A stretch of 64,000 nt of DNA from UBA668 sp041394605 (lineage in GTDB: Bacteria; Actinomycetota; Acidimicrobiia; Acidimicrobiales; Ilumatobacteraceae), in assembly GCA_041394605.1 (NCBI GenBank), contig JAWKHX010000020.1:1-64000 (forward strand), in the 5' to 3' direction. Shown piece by piece: positions 49,252 through 57,916 of this stretch. The notes under the pieces are model-generated. The model ran no database searches. It was given only the letters and a program-made list of their open reading frames with translations, and was not told the origin of the DNA. Made by a program: the position numbers and the translations under genes. Position 1 is the first letter of the stretch. Each line of letters begins with the position of its first letter.

Positions 49252-50724
49252 CTAGCCGCGGGCTTCCACGAGGTCCTGGTAGACGGCGAGGTACCGCCCG
49301 GCGGCGAGGTCCCAGCCGACGTCGCGGGTCATCGCCCGCTTCTGCACCTTCTGCCACCCCGGCTGCTCGGCGAAGAGGTCGCAGGCGCGCTCCAGCGCCA
49401 CCGCCAGCGGCCCGGCCTCCACGGGGGAGAACACGAACCCGGTGGCCACGCCGTCGCGCAGGGCTGCTTCGTTGGCGTCGATCACGGTGTCCGCCAGGCC
49501 GCCCACGCGGGCGACGATCGGCAGGGTGCCGTAGCGCAGCCCGTACAGCTGGGTGAGCCCGCACGGCTCGAAGCGGGATGGCACGACGATGGCATCCGCC
49601 CCGGCCTGCATGCGGTGCGACAGGCCCTCGTCGAACCCGATCACCGCAGCCACCTGCTGGCGATGGTGGTCGACGAGGTGACGGAACCCTTCCTCCAGCC
49701 CGGGTTCGCCGGTGCCGAGCACGGCCAGCTGGGCGCCGCGATGGGCCACCCGCTGCCATGCCTGCAGCAGGAGGTCCAGCCCCTTCTGGTGGGAGAGCCG
49801 GCTGACCACGCTGAACAGCGGCACGTCGGGGCGCACCTCCAACCCGAGTTCGCGTTGCAGCGCCGCCTTCGACGTGGCCTTGGCGTGCAGGCGGCGGGTG
49901 GAGTACGTGGAGTACGGCGGCGCCAGGTGGGTGTCCGTCGCGGGGTCCCACAACTGGTCGTCGATGCCGTTGACGATGCCGGTGAGGCTGCGGGCGCGGG
50001 CGCGCAGCAGGCCGTCGAACCCCATGCCGTTGGCCGGGGTGACGATCTCGCGGGCGTACGTGGGGCTGACCGTGGTGAGGTGGTCGGCCCACACCACGCC
50101 GGCCTTCAGGAAGCTGAGATGGCCCCAGTACTCCAGGCCGTCCACGTCCATCACGTGCCCCGGCAGGCCGATGGACGGGGCGAGCGCACCGTCGAACAGG
50201 CCCTGGAAGGCGAGGTTGTGGATGGTGAGGACGGTGGCGGGCCGCTCGGCGGCCATCACCGGGTCGTAGTGCAGGTAGGCGGCGGTGAGGGCGGCCTGCC
50301 AGTCGTGCAGGTGCAGCACGTCCGGCCGCCAACCGGTGTCGATGACGCCGGTGCCCAGCGCGGCGCCCACCCACGACAGGGCGGCGAACCGGCGGTGGTT
50401 GTCCGGCCAGTCGTGGCCGTCCGGGCCGAGGTACGGCCCGCCCCCGGCCCGCTCGAACAGGTGCGGTGCATGGACCAGCCAGACCCGCAGGCCATCGGCG
50501 GTGGTGCCCTCCAGCAGGGCCCCGTCGCCACCCATCAATCCCGGCAGGGTGGCCACGGTGCGCACCTTGCGCAGGCGGCCACGAACCCCCGGGTAGGCGG
50601 GCAGCAGCACCCGCACGTCGGCACCCAGCGGGGCCAGCGCCAGCGGCAGGGCGCCGGCGACATCTGCCAGCCCCCCGGTCTTCACCAGGGGGTAACACTC
50701 CGGGGTGACAAAGAGCACTTTCAC
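49252..50724 (-). CDS. glgA: Glycogen synthase (ADP-glucose type, GT5)
   Basis: 490 residues. The N-terminus MKVLFVTPECYPLVKTGGLADV carries the KTGGL ADP-glucose loop. HLHDWQAALTAAYLHY, TIHNLAFQG, SRLSHQKGLDLLLQAW and the C-terminal SRFEPCGLTQLYGLRYGT complete the GT5 GT-B fold. It extends glycogen from ADP-glucose. GTG 50724 is the start, 8 nt after TACCTT (50733-50738, minus strand). It is divergent from glgC, which supplies ADP-glucose, with only 58 nt between the two starts. Confidence 0.95.
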   Translation of the reverse strand: MKVLFVTPECYPLVKTGGLADVAGALPLALAPLGADVRVLLPAYPGVRGRLRKVRTVATLPGLMGGDGALLEGTTADGLRVWLVHAPHLFERAGGGPYLGPDGHDWPDNHRRFAALSWVGAALGTGVIDTGWRPDVLHLHDWQAALTAAYLHYDPVMAAERPATVLTIHNLAFQGLFDGALAPSIGLPGHVMDVDGLEYWGHLSFLKAGVVWADHLTTVSPTYAREIVTPANGMGFDGLLRARARSLTGIVNGIDDQLWDPATDTHLAPPYSTYSTRRLHAKATSKAALQRELGLEVRPDVPLFSVVSRLSHQKGLDLLLQAWQRVAHRGAQLAVLGTGEPGLEEGFRHLVDHHRQQVAAVIGFDEGLSHRMQAGADAIVVPSRFEPCGLTQLYGLRYGTLPIVARVGGLADTVIDANEAALRDGVATGFVFSPVEAGPLAVALERACDLFAEQPGWQKVQKRAMTRDVGWDLAAGRYLAVYQDLVEARG

Positions 50725-50732
50725 CAAGGCCG

Positions 50733-50776
50733 AAGGTAACCCATGGCCCCACCGACCCGGGCATGAGGGGTACATT
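50733..50776. promoter_or_regulatory. Divergent glgA/glgC leaderless promoters
   Basis: TACCTT (50733-50738, minus strand) lies 8 nt before glgA GTG. TACATT (50771-50776, plus strand) lies 6 nt before glgC ATG. The 32-nt centre must hold both -35 regions, so the promoters likely compete or are co-regulated. No palindrome is evident. Confidence 0.6.
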
Positions 50777-50782
50777 CCGGCT

Positions 50783-52006
50783 ATGGCCGAACCCAAAGTG
50801 CTCGTGATGGTGCTCGCCGGCGGGGAAGGCAAGCGGATGTTGCCGCTCACCCAGGACCGGGCCAAACCGGCCGTTCCGTTCGGCGGCAGTTACCGGATCA
50901 TCGACTTCGCGCTCTCCAACTTCGCCAGCGCCCGCTACCTGAAGATCGTGGTGCTCACCCAGTACATGAGCCACAGCCTGGACCGTCACATCTCCCAGAC
51001 ATGGCGGTTCTCCGGCCTGCTCGGCAACTACGTCACACCGGTGCCGGCGCAGATGCGCCGTGGGCCGCACTGGTTCGCCGGCTCCGCCGACGCGATCTAC
51101 CAGAACCTCAACCTCATCACCGACGAGGATCCCGACGTGGTGTGCGTGTTCGGCGCCGACCACATCTACCGCATGGATCCCCGCCAGATGGTGAACTACC
51201 ACATGGACACCGGCGCCGGGGTCACCGTCGCCGCCATCCCGGTGAGCTACGAGGACGCCAAGGCGTTCGGGGTCATCGAGAGCGACGCCCAGGGCCGCAT
51301 CGTGGCGTTCCACGAGAAGTCGGCCACCCCGCCGACGATGCCCGGTGATTCCACCCGCTGCCTGGCCAGCATGGGCAACTATGTGTTCGACACCCAGACG
51401 CTGATCGACATCGTCACCCCCACGGGCGAGGACGGCGCGCCCACCGACATCGGCGGCCATGTCATCCCCGCGCTCACCGCCGCCGGGGTGGCCCATGTGT
51501 ACGACTTCAGCACCAACATCGTGCCGGGCCAGGACGATCGGGAGAAGGGCTACTGGCGCGACGTCGGCACCATCGATTCGTACTACGACGCCAACATGGA
51601 CCTGCTGGCGCCGGTGCCGGTGTTCAACCTGTACAACGACCGCTGGCCGGTGTTCACCAGCCACGGCAGCTACCCGCCGGCGAAGATCTCCCGCGGGGCG
51701 GGCGGCGAACCGGCGCACGTGGACGGCAGCCTGCTCAGCGACGGGTCCATCATCTCCGGCGCGCACGTGGAGGGTTCCATCGTGTCGCCCGATGTGCACG
51801 TGCACCACGACGCGCACGTCACCGGCAGCATCCTGTTCCCCGGTGTCCGTGTGGGCCCCGGGGCGCGGATCAACCGTTGCATCGTGGACAAGAACGTCAT
51901 CATCCCCGCCGGCATGAAGATCGGGTTCGACCCCGTGGCCGACGCCCAACGGTTCACCGTCAGCGACCGCGGCATCGTGGTGATCCCCAAGGGTTACGTG
52001 CTCTGA
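50783..52006 (+). CDS. glgC: Glucose-1-phosphate adenylyltransferase
   Basis: 407 residues. VMVLAGGEGKRMLPLTQDRAKPAVPFGG is the nucleotidyltransferase signature with catalytic Arg/Lys. FGADHIYRMD, GVIESDAQGRIVAFHEK and a C-terminal left-handed beta-helix (hexapeptide-like DGSIISGAHVEGSIVSPDV) follow. It makes ADP-glucose for glycogen and is normally under allosteric control by glycolytic metabolites. The ATG follows TACATT by 6 nt (leaderless). A patatin gene starts 1 nt after its stop. Confidence 0.97.
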   Translation: MAEPKVLVMVLAGGEGKRMLPLTQDRAKPAVPFGGSYRIIDFALSNFASARYLKIVVLTQYMSHSLDRHISQTWRFSGLLGNYVTPVPAQMRRGPHWFAGSADAIYQNLNLITDEDPDVVCVFGADHIYRMDPRQMVNYHMDTGAGVTVAAIPVSYEDAKAFGVIESDAQGRIVAFHEKSATPPTMPGDSTRCLASMGNYVFDTQTLIDIVTPTGEDGAPTDIGGHVIPALTAAGVAHVYDFSTNIVPGQDDREKGYWRDVGTIDSYYDANMDLLAPVPVFNLYNDRWPVFTSHGSYPPAKISRGAGGEPAHVDGSLLSDGSIISGAHVEGSIVSPDVHVHHDAHVTGSILFPGVRVGPGARINRCIVDKNVIIPAGMKIGFDPVADAQRFTVSDRGIVVIPKGYVL

Positions 52007-52007
52007 C

Positions 52008-53033
52008 ATGAGCCAGCCGGGCGAACTCACGCCCGCCGAACGGCCCACACGGGTCGCGCTGGCACTCGGCAGCGGTGGCGCGCGCGGGTACGCACATGTG
52101 GGCGTCATCCAGGTGCTGGTGGAGCGCGGCTACGACATCGTCACCATCGCCGGCTCCTCGATGGGCGCCCTGGTCGGCGGGCTCCACGCCGCCGGTTCGC
52201 TGGAGCCGTACACGGACTGGGTCACGTCGCTCAGCCAGTTGGACGTGCTGCGCCTGCTGGACCCGTCGCTCTCGTCACCGGGGGCCATCAAGGCGGAGAA
52301 GGTGTTCGCCAAGGTCCGCGAGTTGCTCGGCGGCGTCCTCATCGAGGACATGGCCGTGCCGTTCACCGCGGTAGCGGCCGACCTGTTCGCGGGGCGCGAG
52401 GTGTGGTTCCAACGTGGCCCGGCCGACGTGGCCATCCGCGCCTCGATCGCCATCCCCACCGTGATCACGCCGGTGATGCACAACGGACGCCTGCTGGCCG
52501 ACGGCGGGCTGCTCAACCCGGTGCCAATCGCCCCGCTTGCCGCCGCCCGCGCCGATGCAACCATCGCCGTGTCGCTCGGTGGCGACCGCGTGGGCGAGCG
52601 GCCGGGTGATCGTCGCGGCCTCGGTGGTGCCCCGGACCACGAGACCGCTGCGCCCCGGCCGGTGGAGGAATGGGGCGACCGCTTCCGGCGGATGGCCGCC
52701 AACGTGATGGACCGCGAGTCGATCAAGGCGCTGATGGCCCGCCTCGACCGGGGGCGCGACCGGGCCCCGGACGACGACGAGGACCCCGGCCTGCCCGCCG
52801 GGCTGGGCAAGGCGGACGTGCTGACCCAGTCGCTGGAAGTGATGCAGAGCGTCCTCACCCGCTACCGCCTGGCCAGCTACCCACCGGACCTGCTGATCAC
52901 CATCTCTCGCGATGCCTGCCGCAGCCTGGACTTCCACCGCGCCGAGGAGATGATCGCCGTCGGCCGGGCGGCTACCATCCAGGCCCTGGAGCACGCCGAA
53001 CTGGCCCCCACCGTGGCGGCGCCCTTCGGATGA
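52008..53033 (+). CDS. Patatin-like phospholipase family protein
   Basis: 341 residues. The oxyanion motif GSGGARGYAH (21-30), the nucleophile elbow GSSMG (49-53) and the catalytic Asp in ADGGLLNPVP form the patatin Ser-Asp dyad, so lipid acyl hydrolase activity (RssA/YlbK type) is expected. A hydrophilic insertion of about 50 residues, rich in Arg/Asp, precedes a C-terminal helical part. It starts one base after glgC and is probably cotranscribed; a functional link to glycogen is not obvious. No signal peptide. Confidence 0.92.
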   Translation: MSQPGELTPAERPTRVALALGSGGARGYAHVGVIQVLVERGYDIVTIAGSSMGALVGGLHAAGSLEPYTDWVTSLSQLDVLRLLDPSLSSPGAIKAEKVFAKVRELLGGVLIEDMAVPFTAVAADLFAGREVWFQRGPADVAIRASIAIPTVITPVMHNGRLLADGGLLNPVPIAPLAAARADATIAVSLGGDRVGERPGDRRGLGGAPDHETAAPRPVEEWGDRFRRMAANVMDRESIKALMARLDRGRDRAPDDDEDPGLPAGLGKADVLTQSLEVMQSVLTRYRLASYPPDLLITISRDACRSLDFHRAEEMIAVGRAATIQALEHAELAPTVAAPFG

Positions 53034-53063
53034 ACATGGCACCCATCCGCCGCGCCCCGTGCT

Positions 53064-53089
53064 CCGAACGGAGGTCATGAACGTCCGTC
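53064..53089 (+). promoter_or_regulatory. Candidate ECF-sigma autoregulatory promoter
   Basis: CCGAAC (53064-53069), 16 nt and CGTC (53086-53089) resemble the GGAAC-N16-CGTC pattern used by many ECF sigma factors. It lies 22 nt before the sigma-factor start. Confidence 0.45.
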
Positions 53090-53111
53090 TCGAACCGACC
53101 GGGAGGCCCCG

Positions 53112-53723
53112 GTGGGTGTGATCCGCGCCCTGCGCGCTCGACCCGGCGTCCCTTCCCCCGATGCGGTGGCGCCGCCCGATGGCGACCCCGTAGCAGTCCT
53201 CCTCCGCCGGGCCGGGCGCGGTGACCAACAGGCATTCGCCGAGCTCTACGACGTGCTCTCCCCCCTGGTGCACGGTGTGGTGCTGAAGGTCGTCCGCGAC
53301 CCGGCCCAGGCGGAGGAGGTGACCCAGGAGGTCTTCGTGGAACTGTGGCGCACGGCGACACGGTTCGATGGGGCGAAGGGTTCGGCCCGTTCCTGGGCGT
53401 CGACGTTGGCCCACCGCCGGGCGGTGGACCGGGTGCGCAGCGAGCAGGCCTCGCGTGATCGCCAGCAGCGCGATGCGGCGGCTGCCATGCGCGACCACGA
53501 CATGGTTGTGGACGAGGTGGAGTCCGGGCTGGACCAAGCCCGGGTACGGCGAGCGCTGGGCCAGCTCAGCGAACTGCAGCGCGAAGCGGTGGAACTGGCC
53601 TACTTCGGAGGGCACACCTACCGCGAGGTGGCCGTCCTGCTCGGCGTGGCCGAGGGAACGGTGAAGAGCAGGATTCGGGACGGCATGATCCGTCTCCGCG
53701 ACGAATTGGGAGGTGAGGCATGA
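53112..53723 (+). CDS. ECF RNA polymerase sigma factor (SigK-like)
   Basis: 203 residues. Region 2 (FAELYDVLSPLVHGVVLKVV, AEEVTQEVFVELWRTATRFD) and region 4 (LGQLSELQREAVELAYFGGHTYREVAVLLGVAEGTVKSRIRDGMIRLR) are complete, with no extra domains. The length and the RskA-type gene that follows with a 4-bp overlap match the SigK/RskA (ECF19-like) pair. GTG 53112 follows GGGAGG by six bases. The regulon cannot be seen here beyond a candidate self-promoter. Confidence 0.94.
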   Translation: MGVIRALRARPGVPSPDAVAPPDGDPVAVLLRRAGRGDQQAFAELYDVLSPLVHGVVLKVVRDPAQAEEVTQEVFVELWRTATRFDGAKGSARSWASTLAHRRAVDRVRSEQASRDRQQRDAAAAMRDHDMVVDEVESGLDQARVRRALGQLSELQREAVELAYFGGHTYREVAVLLGVAEGTVKSRIRDGMIRLRDELGGEA

Positions 53724-54481
53724 GCGACGTGGACATCCATCATCTGGCAGCGGCCTACGTCCTGGACGCGCTCGATCCTCGCGAGCGTGACGGGTTCGAG
53801 GCCCACTACGGCGCCTGCGACGTGTGCCGCGACGATGTCGTCGCCTTCCGTCGCACCATGGCCCAGGTCGCCGCAGCCGTGTCGGCACCCCCGCCGGCAG
53901 CGGTGAAGTCGCGGGTGATGGCCGAGATCGCCACCACCCGGCAGTTGTCGCCGCGGGTTGCCGCCACGGCAGAGGTCGTCCCGCTCGCCGGGCGGCGCCG
54001 GGTGGCCACCTGGCTCTCCGTGGCGGCGGCCGTGGTGCTGCTGGCCGGCATCGTCACGGTGTTCGGCGTGGCCCGGCGGGCGGGCACCACCTACGCCGAC
54101 GAGCTGGCCAAGGTGATGGAGCAGGACGACGCCCAGGTCACCGCGCTCGATGCGGCGGAGGGCGTGGACGGAACGTTCCGCGTCGCCTGGTCGCAGCATC
54201 TCGGCAAGGCCGTGCTGATCGGTGAGGGCCTGCCGGTCGCGCCGTCGGGCAAGGCGTACGAGCTGTGGTGGTTCCCCCGCCCCGACGCCACGGACTCGCC
54301 CGTCAGCCCCAACGCCGACGGCCGGTTGGCGATGTACGTGCTGGACAGCGCCGGCGACGGCAACGTCCACCACGTGCTCGACCTGCCTGCTGGTCCAGCC
54401 GCCTGGGCGATCACGCTGGAACCGGAGGGTGGCGCGGCCGTCACCACCGGCGACGTGATCTTCATCGGCGCCGTCGCCTGA
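53720..54481 (+). CDS. Membrane anti-sigma factor (RskA-like)
   Basis: 253 residues. An N-terminal anti-sigma domain carries a ZAS-type HxxxCxxC (His29, Cys33, Cys36) after LAAAYVLDALDPRERDGFEAHY. One membrane helix (about 95-117) leads to an extracytoplasmic RskA C-terminal domain (GEGLPVAPSGKAYELWWF). It should hold the adjacent sigma factor at the membrane and release it on proteolysis or redox change. The start overlaps the sigma gene (ATGA). Confidence 0.94.
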   Translation: MSDVDIHHLAAAYVLDALDPRERDGFEAHYGACDVCRDDVVAFRRTMAQVAAAVSAPPPAAVKSRVMAEIATTRQLSPRVAATAEVVPLAGRRRVATWLSVAAAVVLLAGIVTVFGVARRAGTTYADELAKVMEQDDAQVTALDAAEGVDGTFRVAWSQHLGKAVLIGEGLPVAPSGKAYELWWFPRPDATDSPVSPNADGRLAMYVLDSAGDGNVHHVLDLPAGPAAWAITLEPEGGAAVTTGDVIFIGAVA

Positions 54482-54531
54482 CCGCCGCGCTCGATTCGCA
54501 GCGACCCGTCGCCGCGCACGACACTGTCGCG

Positions 54532-55824
54532 ATGAGCGATTTCCTCGACGAACTCGACGCCTGGCTGGATGAGAACTGGGACCCCGACCTCACCGTCGCC
54601 GAATGGTGGGACCGCCTCGGCCGCAGCGGCTGGGCGTCGCCGTCCCTCCCCGTCAACGCCTACGGGAAGGGGATGCCGCGCAACGACGCGCTGGCCGTCG
54701 GGAAGCGGATCGTCGAGCGTGGCGCGGTGGCGGCACCCGGCGGGCTGGGCATGATGCTGGCCGCGCCCACCATTGCCGCCCATGGCACGCAGGAGCAGAT
54801 CGACCGCTACGTGCTGCCGATCCTCACCGGCCAGCAGGCATGGTGCCAGCTGTTCAGCGAGCCCGGCGCCGGCAGCGATCTCGCCGGCCTCGGCGCCCGT
54901 GCCATCAAGGACGGCGAGGAGTGGATCGTCAACGGCCAGAAGGTGTGGACCAGCGGTGGCCATGTGGCCGACATGGGCATGCTGATCGCCCGCACGGACC
55001 CGGATGTTCCGAAGCACCAGGGGATCACCTGGTTCGCGATGGACATGCACCAGGGCGACGCGGTGGACGTGCGCCCGCTGCGGGAGATGACCGGCCGTGC
55101 GCTGTTCAACGAGGTGTTCATGAGCGACGCCCGGGTGGAGGATGCGGCGATCATCGGCGGCCTCAACAACGGCTGGGCCGTGGCCAACACCACGCTGATG
55201 TTCGAGCGCTCCAGCCTGGGCGCCGGCGGTCATGCCGCCGCCGCGCTGGCCACGCCGGGCACCATCGCCGGCCACCTCGGTCTGCGGGCGGGCGACTTCG
55301 TGCGTCAGGCCGGCCCGTCCGGTGGCGGCGGTGGCGGGGCGATGGCCAGCGGCGTGCAGAAGATGATCGCCGGCATGGCCAAGGCCAAGGGGATGGCCGA
55401 CGACCCGACGTTCCGCCAGGCATACATGAAGCTGTACTCGTTGGGCGAGGTCGGCCGGATGCTGGCCCTGCGGTTGAAGGCCGAGAAGGCGGCGGGCCGC
55501 GACATTGCCGGCGCCCCCAACATCGCCAAGCTGTCGATGAGCGAGATCATGCGCCAGACGCGCGACCTCGCGCTTCGTGTCGCCGGTCCGGCCGGCACGC
55601 TGCACGCCTACGACAGCGAGCACCGCAAGGTGCTGGACGCGGCCACCGGTACGCCGGAGTTGGCGTTCGTCACCGAGATGGCGCTGTTCGCCCAGGCTCC
55701 GCCGATCTACGGCGGCACGGACCAGGTGCAGCGCAACATCCTCGGCGAGCGGGCCCTCGGCCTGCCGAAGGAGCCCAGCGACGAGCGCACCAAGTCCTGG
55801 GCCGAACTGCCGAAGAACGGCTGA
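54532..55824 (+). CDS. Acyl-CoA dehydrogenase family protein
   Basis: 430 residues. QLFSEPGAGSDLAGLGARA, WIVNGQKVWTSGGHVADMGMLIARTDPD and the C-terminal PIYGGTDQVQRNILGERALGLPKEP are typical of FadE-type flavoenzymes, which oxidise acyl-CoA to enoyl-CoA with FAD. It lacks an obvious canonical Glu in the usual position (IYGGTDQVQ instead of ..YGGTxEIQ), so the catalytic base may sit elsewhere. A glycine-rich insert GGGGGG is present near residue 265. ATG 54532 lies 6 nt after GACACT. Confidence 0.92.
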   Translation: MSDFLDELDAWLDENWDPDLTVAEWWDRLGRSGWASPSLPVNAYGKGMPRNDALAVGKRIVERGAVAAPGGLGMMLAAPTIAAHGTQEQIDRYVLPILTGQQAWCQLFSEPGAGSDLAGLGARAIKDGEEWIVNGQKVWTSGGHVADMGMLIARTDPDVPKHQGITWFAMDMHQGDAVDVRPLREMTGRALFNEVFMSDARVEDAAIIGGLNNGWAVANTTLMFERSSLGAGGHAAAALATPGTIAGHLGLRAGDFVRQAGPSGGGGGGAMASGVQKMIAGMAKAKGMADDPTFRQAYMKLYSLGEVGRMLALRLKAEKAAGRDIAGAPNIAKLSMSEIMRQTRDLALRVAGPAGTLHAYDSEHRKVLDAATGTPELAFVTEMALFAQAPPIYGGTDQVQRNILGERALGLPKEPSDERTKSWAELPKNG

Positions 55825-55869
55825 CGCCCATCCCCCGCCTGCCTGCGGGCTGGCGGCGAGACTGTGCGG

Positions 55870-56439
55870 ATGGAACAGCGTCAGTGGCCGCGCACGCATG
55901 AGGAGCTGAACCAGCAGCCGATCCAGGTTCGGGTGGCATCGGTGGAGCAGATCTTCAACCCGATGGACCCCACCCCGCTGGAGGAGCGGTCGCTGAACAT
56001 CGAAGTGGCCGACTGGATCGAGGAGTGGGCCGAGGACCTGGACCGCGACCAGCCGATCACCGTGGAGTTCTACGTGGGCGATGGCCGGGTGCAGGGCCGC
56101 GAGGCCGTCGTGGCCGCCGGGTTGCACAACCACTTCGAGTACCGCGAGTGGCAGGCCGGCCGGCAGCTCAGCAAGCTGTGGCGCGAGGGGCGGATCAGCC
56201 TGGTCATCGGCCTCACCGCGCTGGCCGGCTTCAACGCCGCCTCGCGGGCCATCGGCAGCAGCGGCAATCCGGTGGTGGAGGTCATCCACGAGAGCCTGTC
56301 GGTGATCGGCTGGGTGTCCATGTGGAAGCCGATCGAGATCTTCCTCTACGACTGGTGGCCGATCCGTCGGGAGCGGCGCGCCTGCCGGCGACTGGCGGAG
56401 GCCGAGGTGCGCTTCCCTACGGTTGCGGCTCGGGCCTGA
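55870..56439 (+). CDS. Putative membrane protein of unknown function
   Basis: 189 residues. An acidic, soluble N-terminal half contains a DRDQPITVEFYVGDGRVQGREAVVAAGLHNHFEYREW stretch. Two predicted membrane helices follow (ISLVIGLTALAGFNAASRAIG and LSVIGWVSMWKPIEIFLYDWW) and a basic tail ends the protein. The arrangement is seen in uncharacterised proteins with a cytosolic domain before a hairpin membrane anchor. It overlaps the convergent cysteine-rich gene by 23 bp. Function unknown. Confidence 0.78.
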   Translation: MEQRQWPRTHEELNQQPIQVRVASVEQIFNPMDPTPLEERSLNIEVADWIEEWAEDLDRDQPITVEFYVGDGRVQGREAVVAAGLHNHFEYREWQAGRQLSKLWREGRISLVIGLTALAGFNAASRAIGSSGNPVVEVIHESLSVIGWVSMWKPIEIFLYDWWPIRRERRACRRLAEAEVRFPTVAARA

Positions 56440-57145
56440 CGCCCAGCGCCCGGCGCAACTGCACGGCCACCTCGTTGCCGGCCAGGGCAGCCAGTTCGGG
56501 GGCCAGCGACACGATCACCGGCACGTCGCCGACATAGGCGGACGGCTGGGCGTGCGGCTCGGTGCAGCACCACGCCATCGTGGCGCCGCCTTCGTCCCAG
56601 TCGGCCCGGGCCCACCGGTTGACGGTCACCACGTCCTCACCGTCGGGGCCGGCTCCCACCTCGGTGGTGGTGCGCAGGGGAAGTTGCCAGCAGACCGACG
56701 GCTTCCAGTCGATCGGTGACTCGCCGGCCTCGAGGGCAGCCAGGTGCAGGGCACACCCGGCGCCGCCCGGGAAGCCGGGCCGGTTGAGGAAGATGCAGGC
56801 GTCGTCGGCCAGCGCCGTGTGGGTGTGGTTGCCGTCGCGGAAGATGCCGTCGGCGAGGTGGCCGGCCGCGTGGGCGAGGGTGTGGAACTGCCAGCCATCG
56901 GGTGTGAGGAACTCGGCGTAGGCGGCGAGGGTCATGGCCTCTTCGGCGTCGGCCATCGCCGTGCCGACCGAGCAGCACCCCTGCTGGAGGTGCTCGGCCG
57001 GCTCGTCGAGGATGCCCTGGCACCCCCGCCCCCACGTGCAGGTCCAGTTCGACTGCAGGAAGGCCTGCTCGAACCGCCAGATGGTGCCGGCGTGGTGGAC
57101 CTCCACGTGGGCGCCGTCGGGCGCCGGTGGGGGCGGGGTGCTCAT
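56417..57145 (-). CDS. Cysteine-rich protein, possibly metal-binding (YkgJ/DUF3109-like)
   Basis: 242 residues, no signal peptide. Cysteines are clustered: CTWGRGCQ, QQGCCSVG, DACIFLNRPG, GAGCALHLAAL, PSVCWQLPL and WCCTEPH. This CxxxxC...CC...CxFL...CxLH...C pattern resembles YkgJ-type zinc/iron-chelating proteins, but I am not certain of the family. Its 3' end overlaps a convergent membrane-protein gene by 23 bp. It starts 21 nt after the superoxide dismutase stop on the same strand, so co-expression with the metal enzyme is plausible. Confidence 0.75.
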   Translation of the reverse strand: MSTPPPPAPDGAHVEVHHAGTIWRFEQAFLQSNWTCTWGRGCQGILDEPAEHLQQGCCSVGTAMADAEEAMTLAAYAEFLTPDGWQFHTLAHAAGHLADGIFRDGNHTHTALADDACIFLNRPGFPGGAGCALHLAALEAGESPIDWKPSVCWQLPLRTTTEVGAGPDGEDVVTVNRWARADWDEGGATMAWCCTEPHAQPSAYVGDVPVIVSLAPELAALAGNEVAVQLRRALGVRPEPQP

Positions 57146-57166
57146 GGACGTGTCAGTGCCCGTGGC

Positions 57167-57781
57167 TCAGAGCACGGAGGGCGTGGTGCGCGCCGCCTCG
57201 AAGCGGGCGGCGACGTTCTGCCAGTTGGCGATGTTCCAGAACGCCTTCACCCAGTCGGCCTTGACGTTCTTGTACTGCAGGTAGAAGGCGTGCTCCCACG
57301 AGTCGATCACCAGCAGCGGCACGGTGGTGGTGCCGGCGTTGCCCTGGTGGTCGTAGATCTGCTCCACCACGAGGCGCTGGCCGACGGGCTCCCAGGCCAG
57401 GGCGCCCCAGCCGATGCCCTGCACGCTGGTGGTGGCCGCGGTGACCTGGGCCTGCATGGCGTCGAAGCTGCCGAAGAACTCGTCCACCGCGGCGGCCAGC
57501 TCGCCCTCCGGGCGGCCGCCACCGTCGGGGCTCATGTTGGTCCAGAAGATGCTGTGCAGCACATGGCCGCTGAGGTGGAACGCAAAGCTCTTGCTGAGCG
57601 CGTTGATGGCCCCGAAGTCGCCCTTCTCACGGGCCGCGGCCAGTGCCTCGAGGGTGTCGTTGGCGCCCTTCACGTAGGCGGCATGGTGCTTGCCGTGGTG
57701 CAGTTCCACGATCTCGCCGCTGTAGTGCGGCTCCAGCGCACCTGGGGAATAGGGCAGTTCGGGCAGCGTGTACACGGTCAT
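57167..57781 (-). CDS. sodA: Superoxide dismutase (Mn/Fe family)
   Basis: 204 residues. YTLPELPYSPGALEPHYSGEIVELHHGKHHAAYVKGAN opens the hairpin domain (His28 ligand); FHLSGHVLHSIFW gives the second His; the C-terminal DSWEHAFYLQYKNVKADW gives the Asp and His ligands. The family uses Mn or Fe; Gly-Gly-Gly after MSPDG and the overall pattern do not by themselves decide which. It has a ribosome-binding site AGAGGAGAC and lies upstream of the cysteine-rich gene on the same strand. Confidence 0.96.
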   Translation of the reverse strand: MTVYTLPELPYSPGALEPHYSGEIVELHHGKHHAAYVKGANDTLEALAAAREKGDFGAINALSKSFAFHLSGHVLHSIFWTNMSPDGGGRPEGELAAAVDEFFGSFDAMQAQVTAATTSVQGIGWGALAWEPVGQRLVVEQIYDHQGNAGTTTVPLLVIDSWEHAFYLQYKNVKADWVKAFWNIANWQNVAARFEAARTTPSVL

Positions 57782-57869
57782 CTCGTCTCCTCTCGCGTTG
57801 GACTTCCACCGTACCGGCCCTTCGCGCCGAGTGCCTCGCGGGGCTCGGAACACCCTCGTTCACCACGCG

Positions 57870-57906
57870 CAGAAGGGGCGCCCCTCCCGTTGGGGCGCCC
57901 CTTCTG
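57870..57906 (-). terminator. Strong 15-bp hairpin after the LPXTG gene
   Basis: CAGAAGGGGCGCCCC (57870-57884) and its exact complement (57892-57906) form a perfect stem with a 7-nt loop. It begins 11 nt after the LPXTG stop on the minus strand and separates that gene from superoxide dismutase. No U-tract. Confidence 0.8.
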
Positions 57907-57916
57907 GCGGGGGGAT

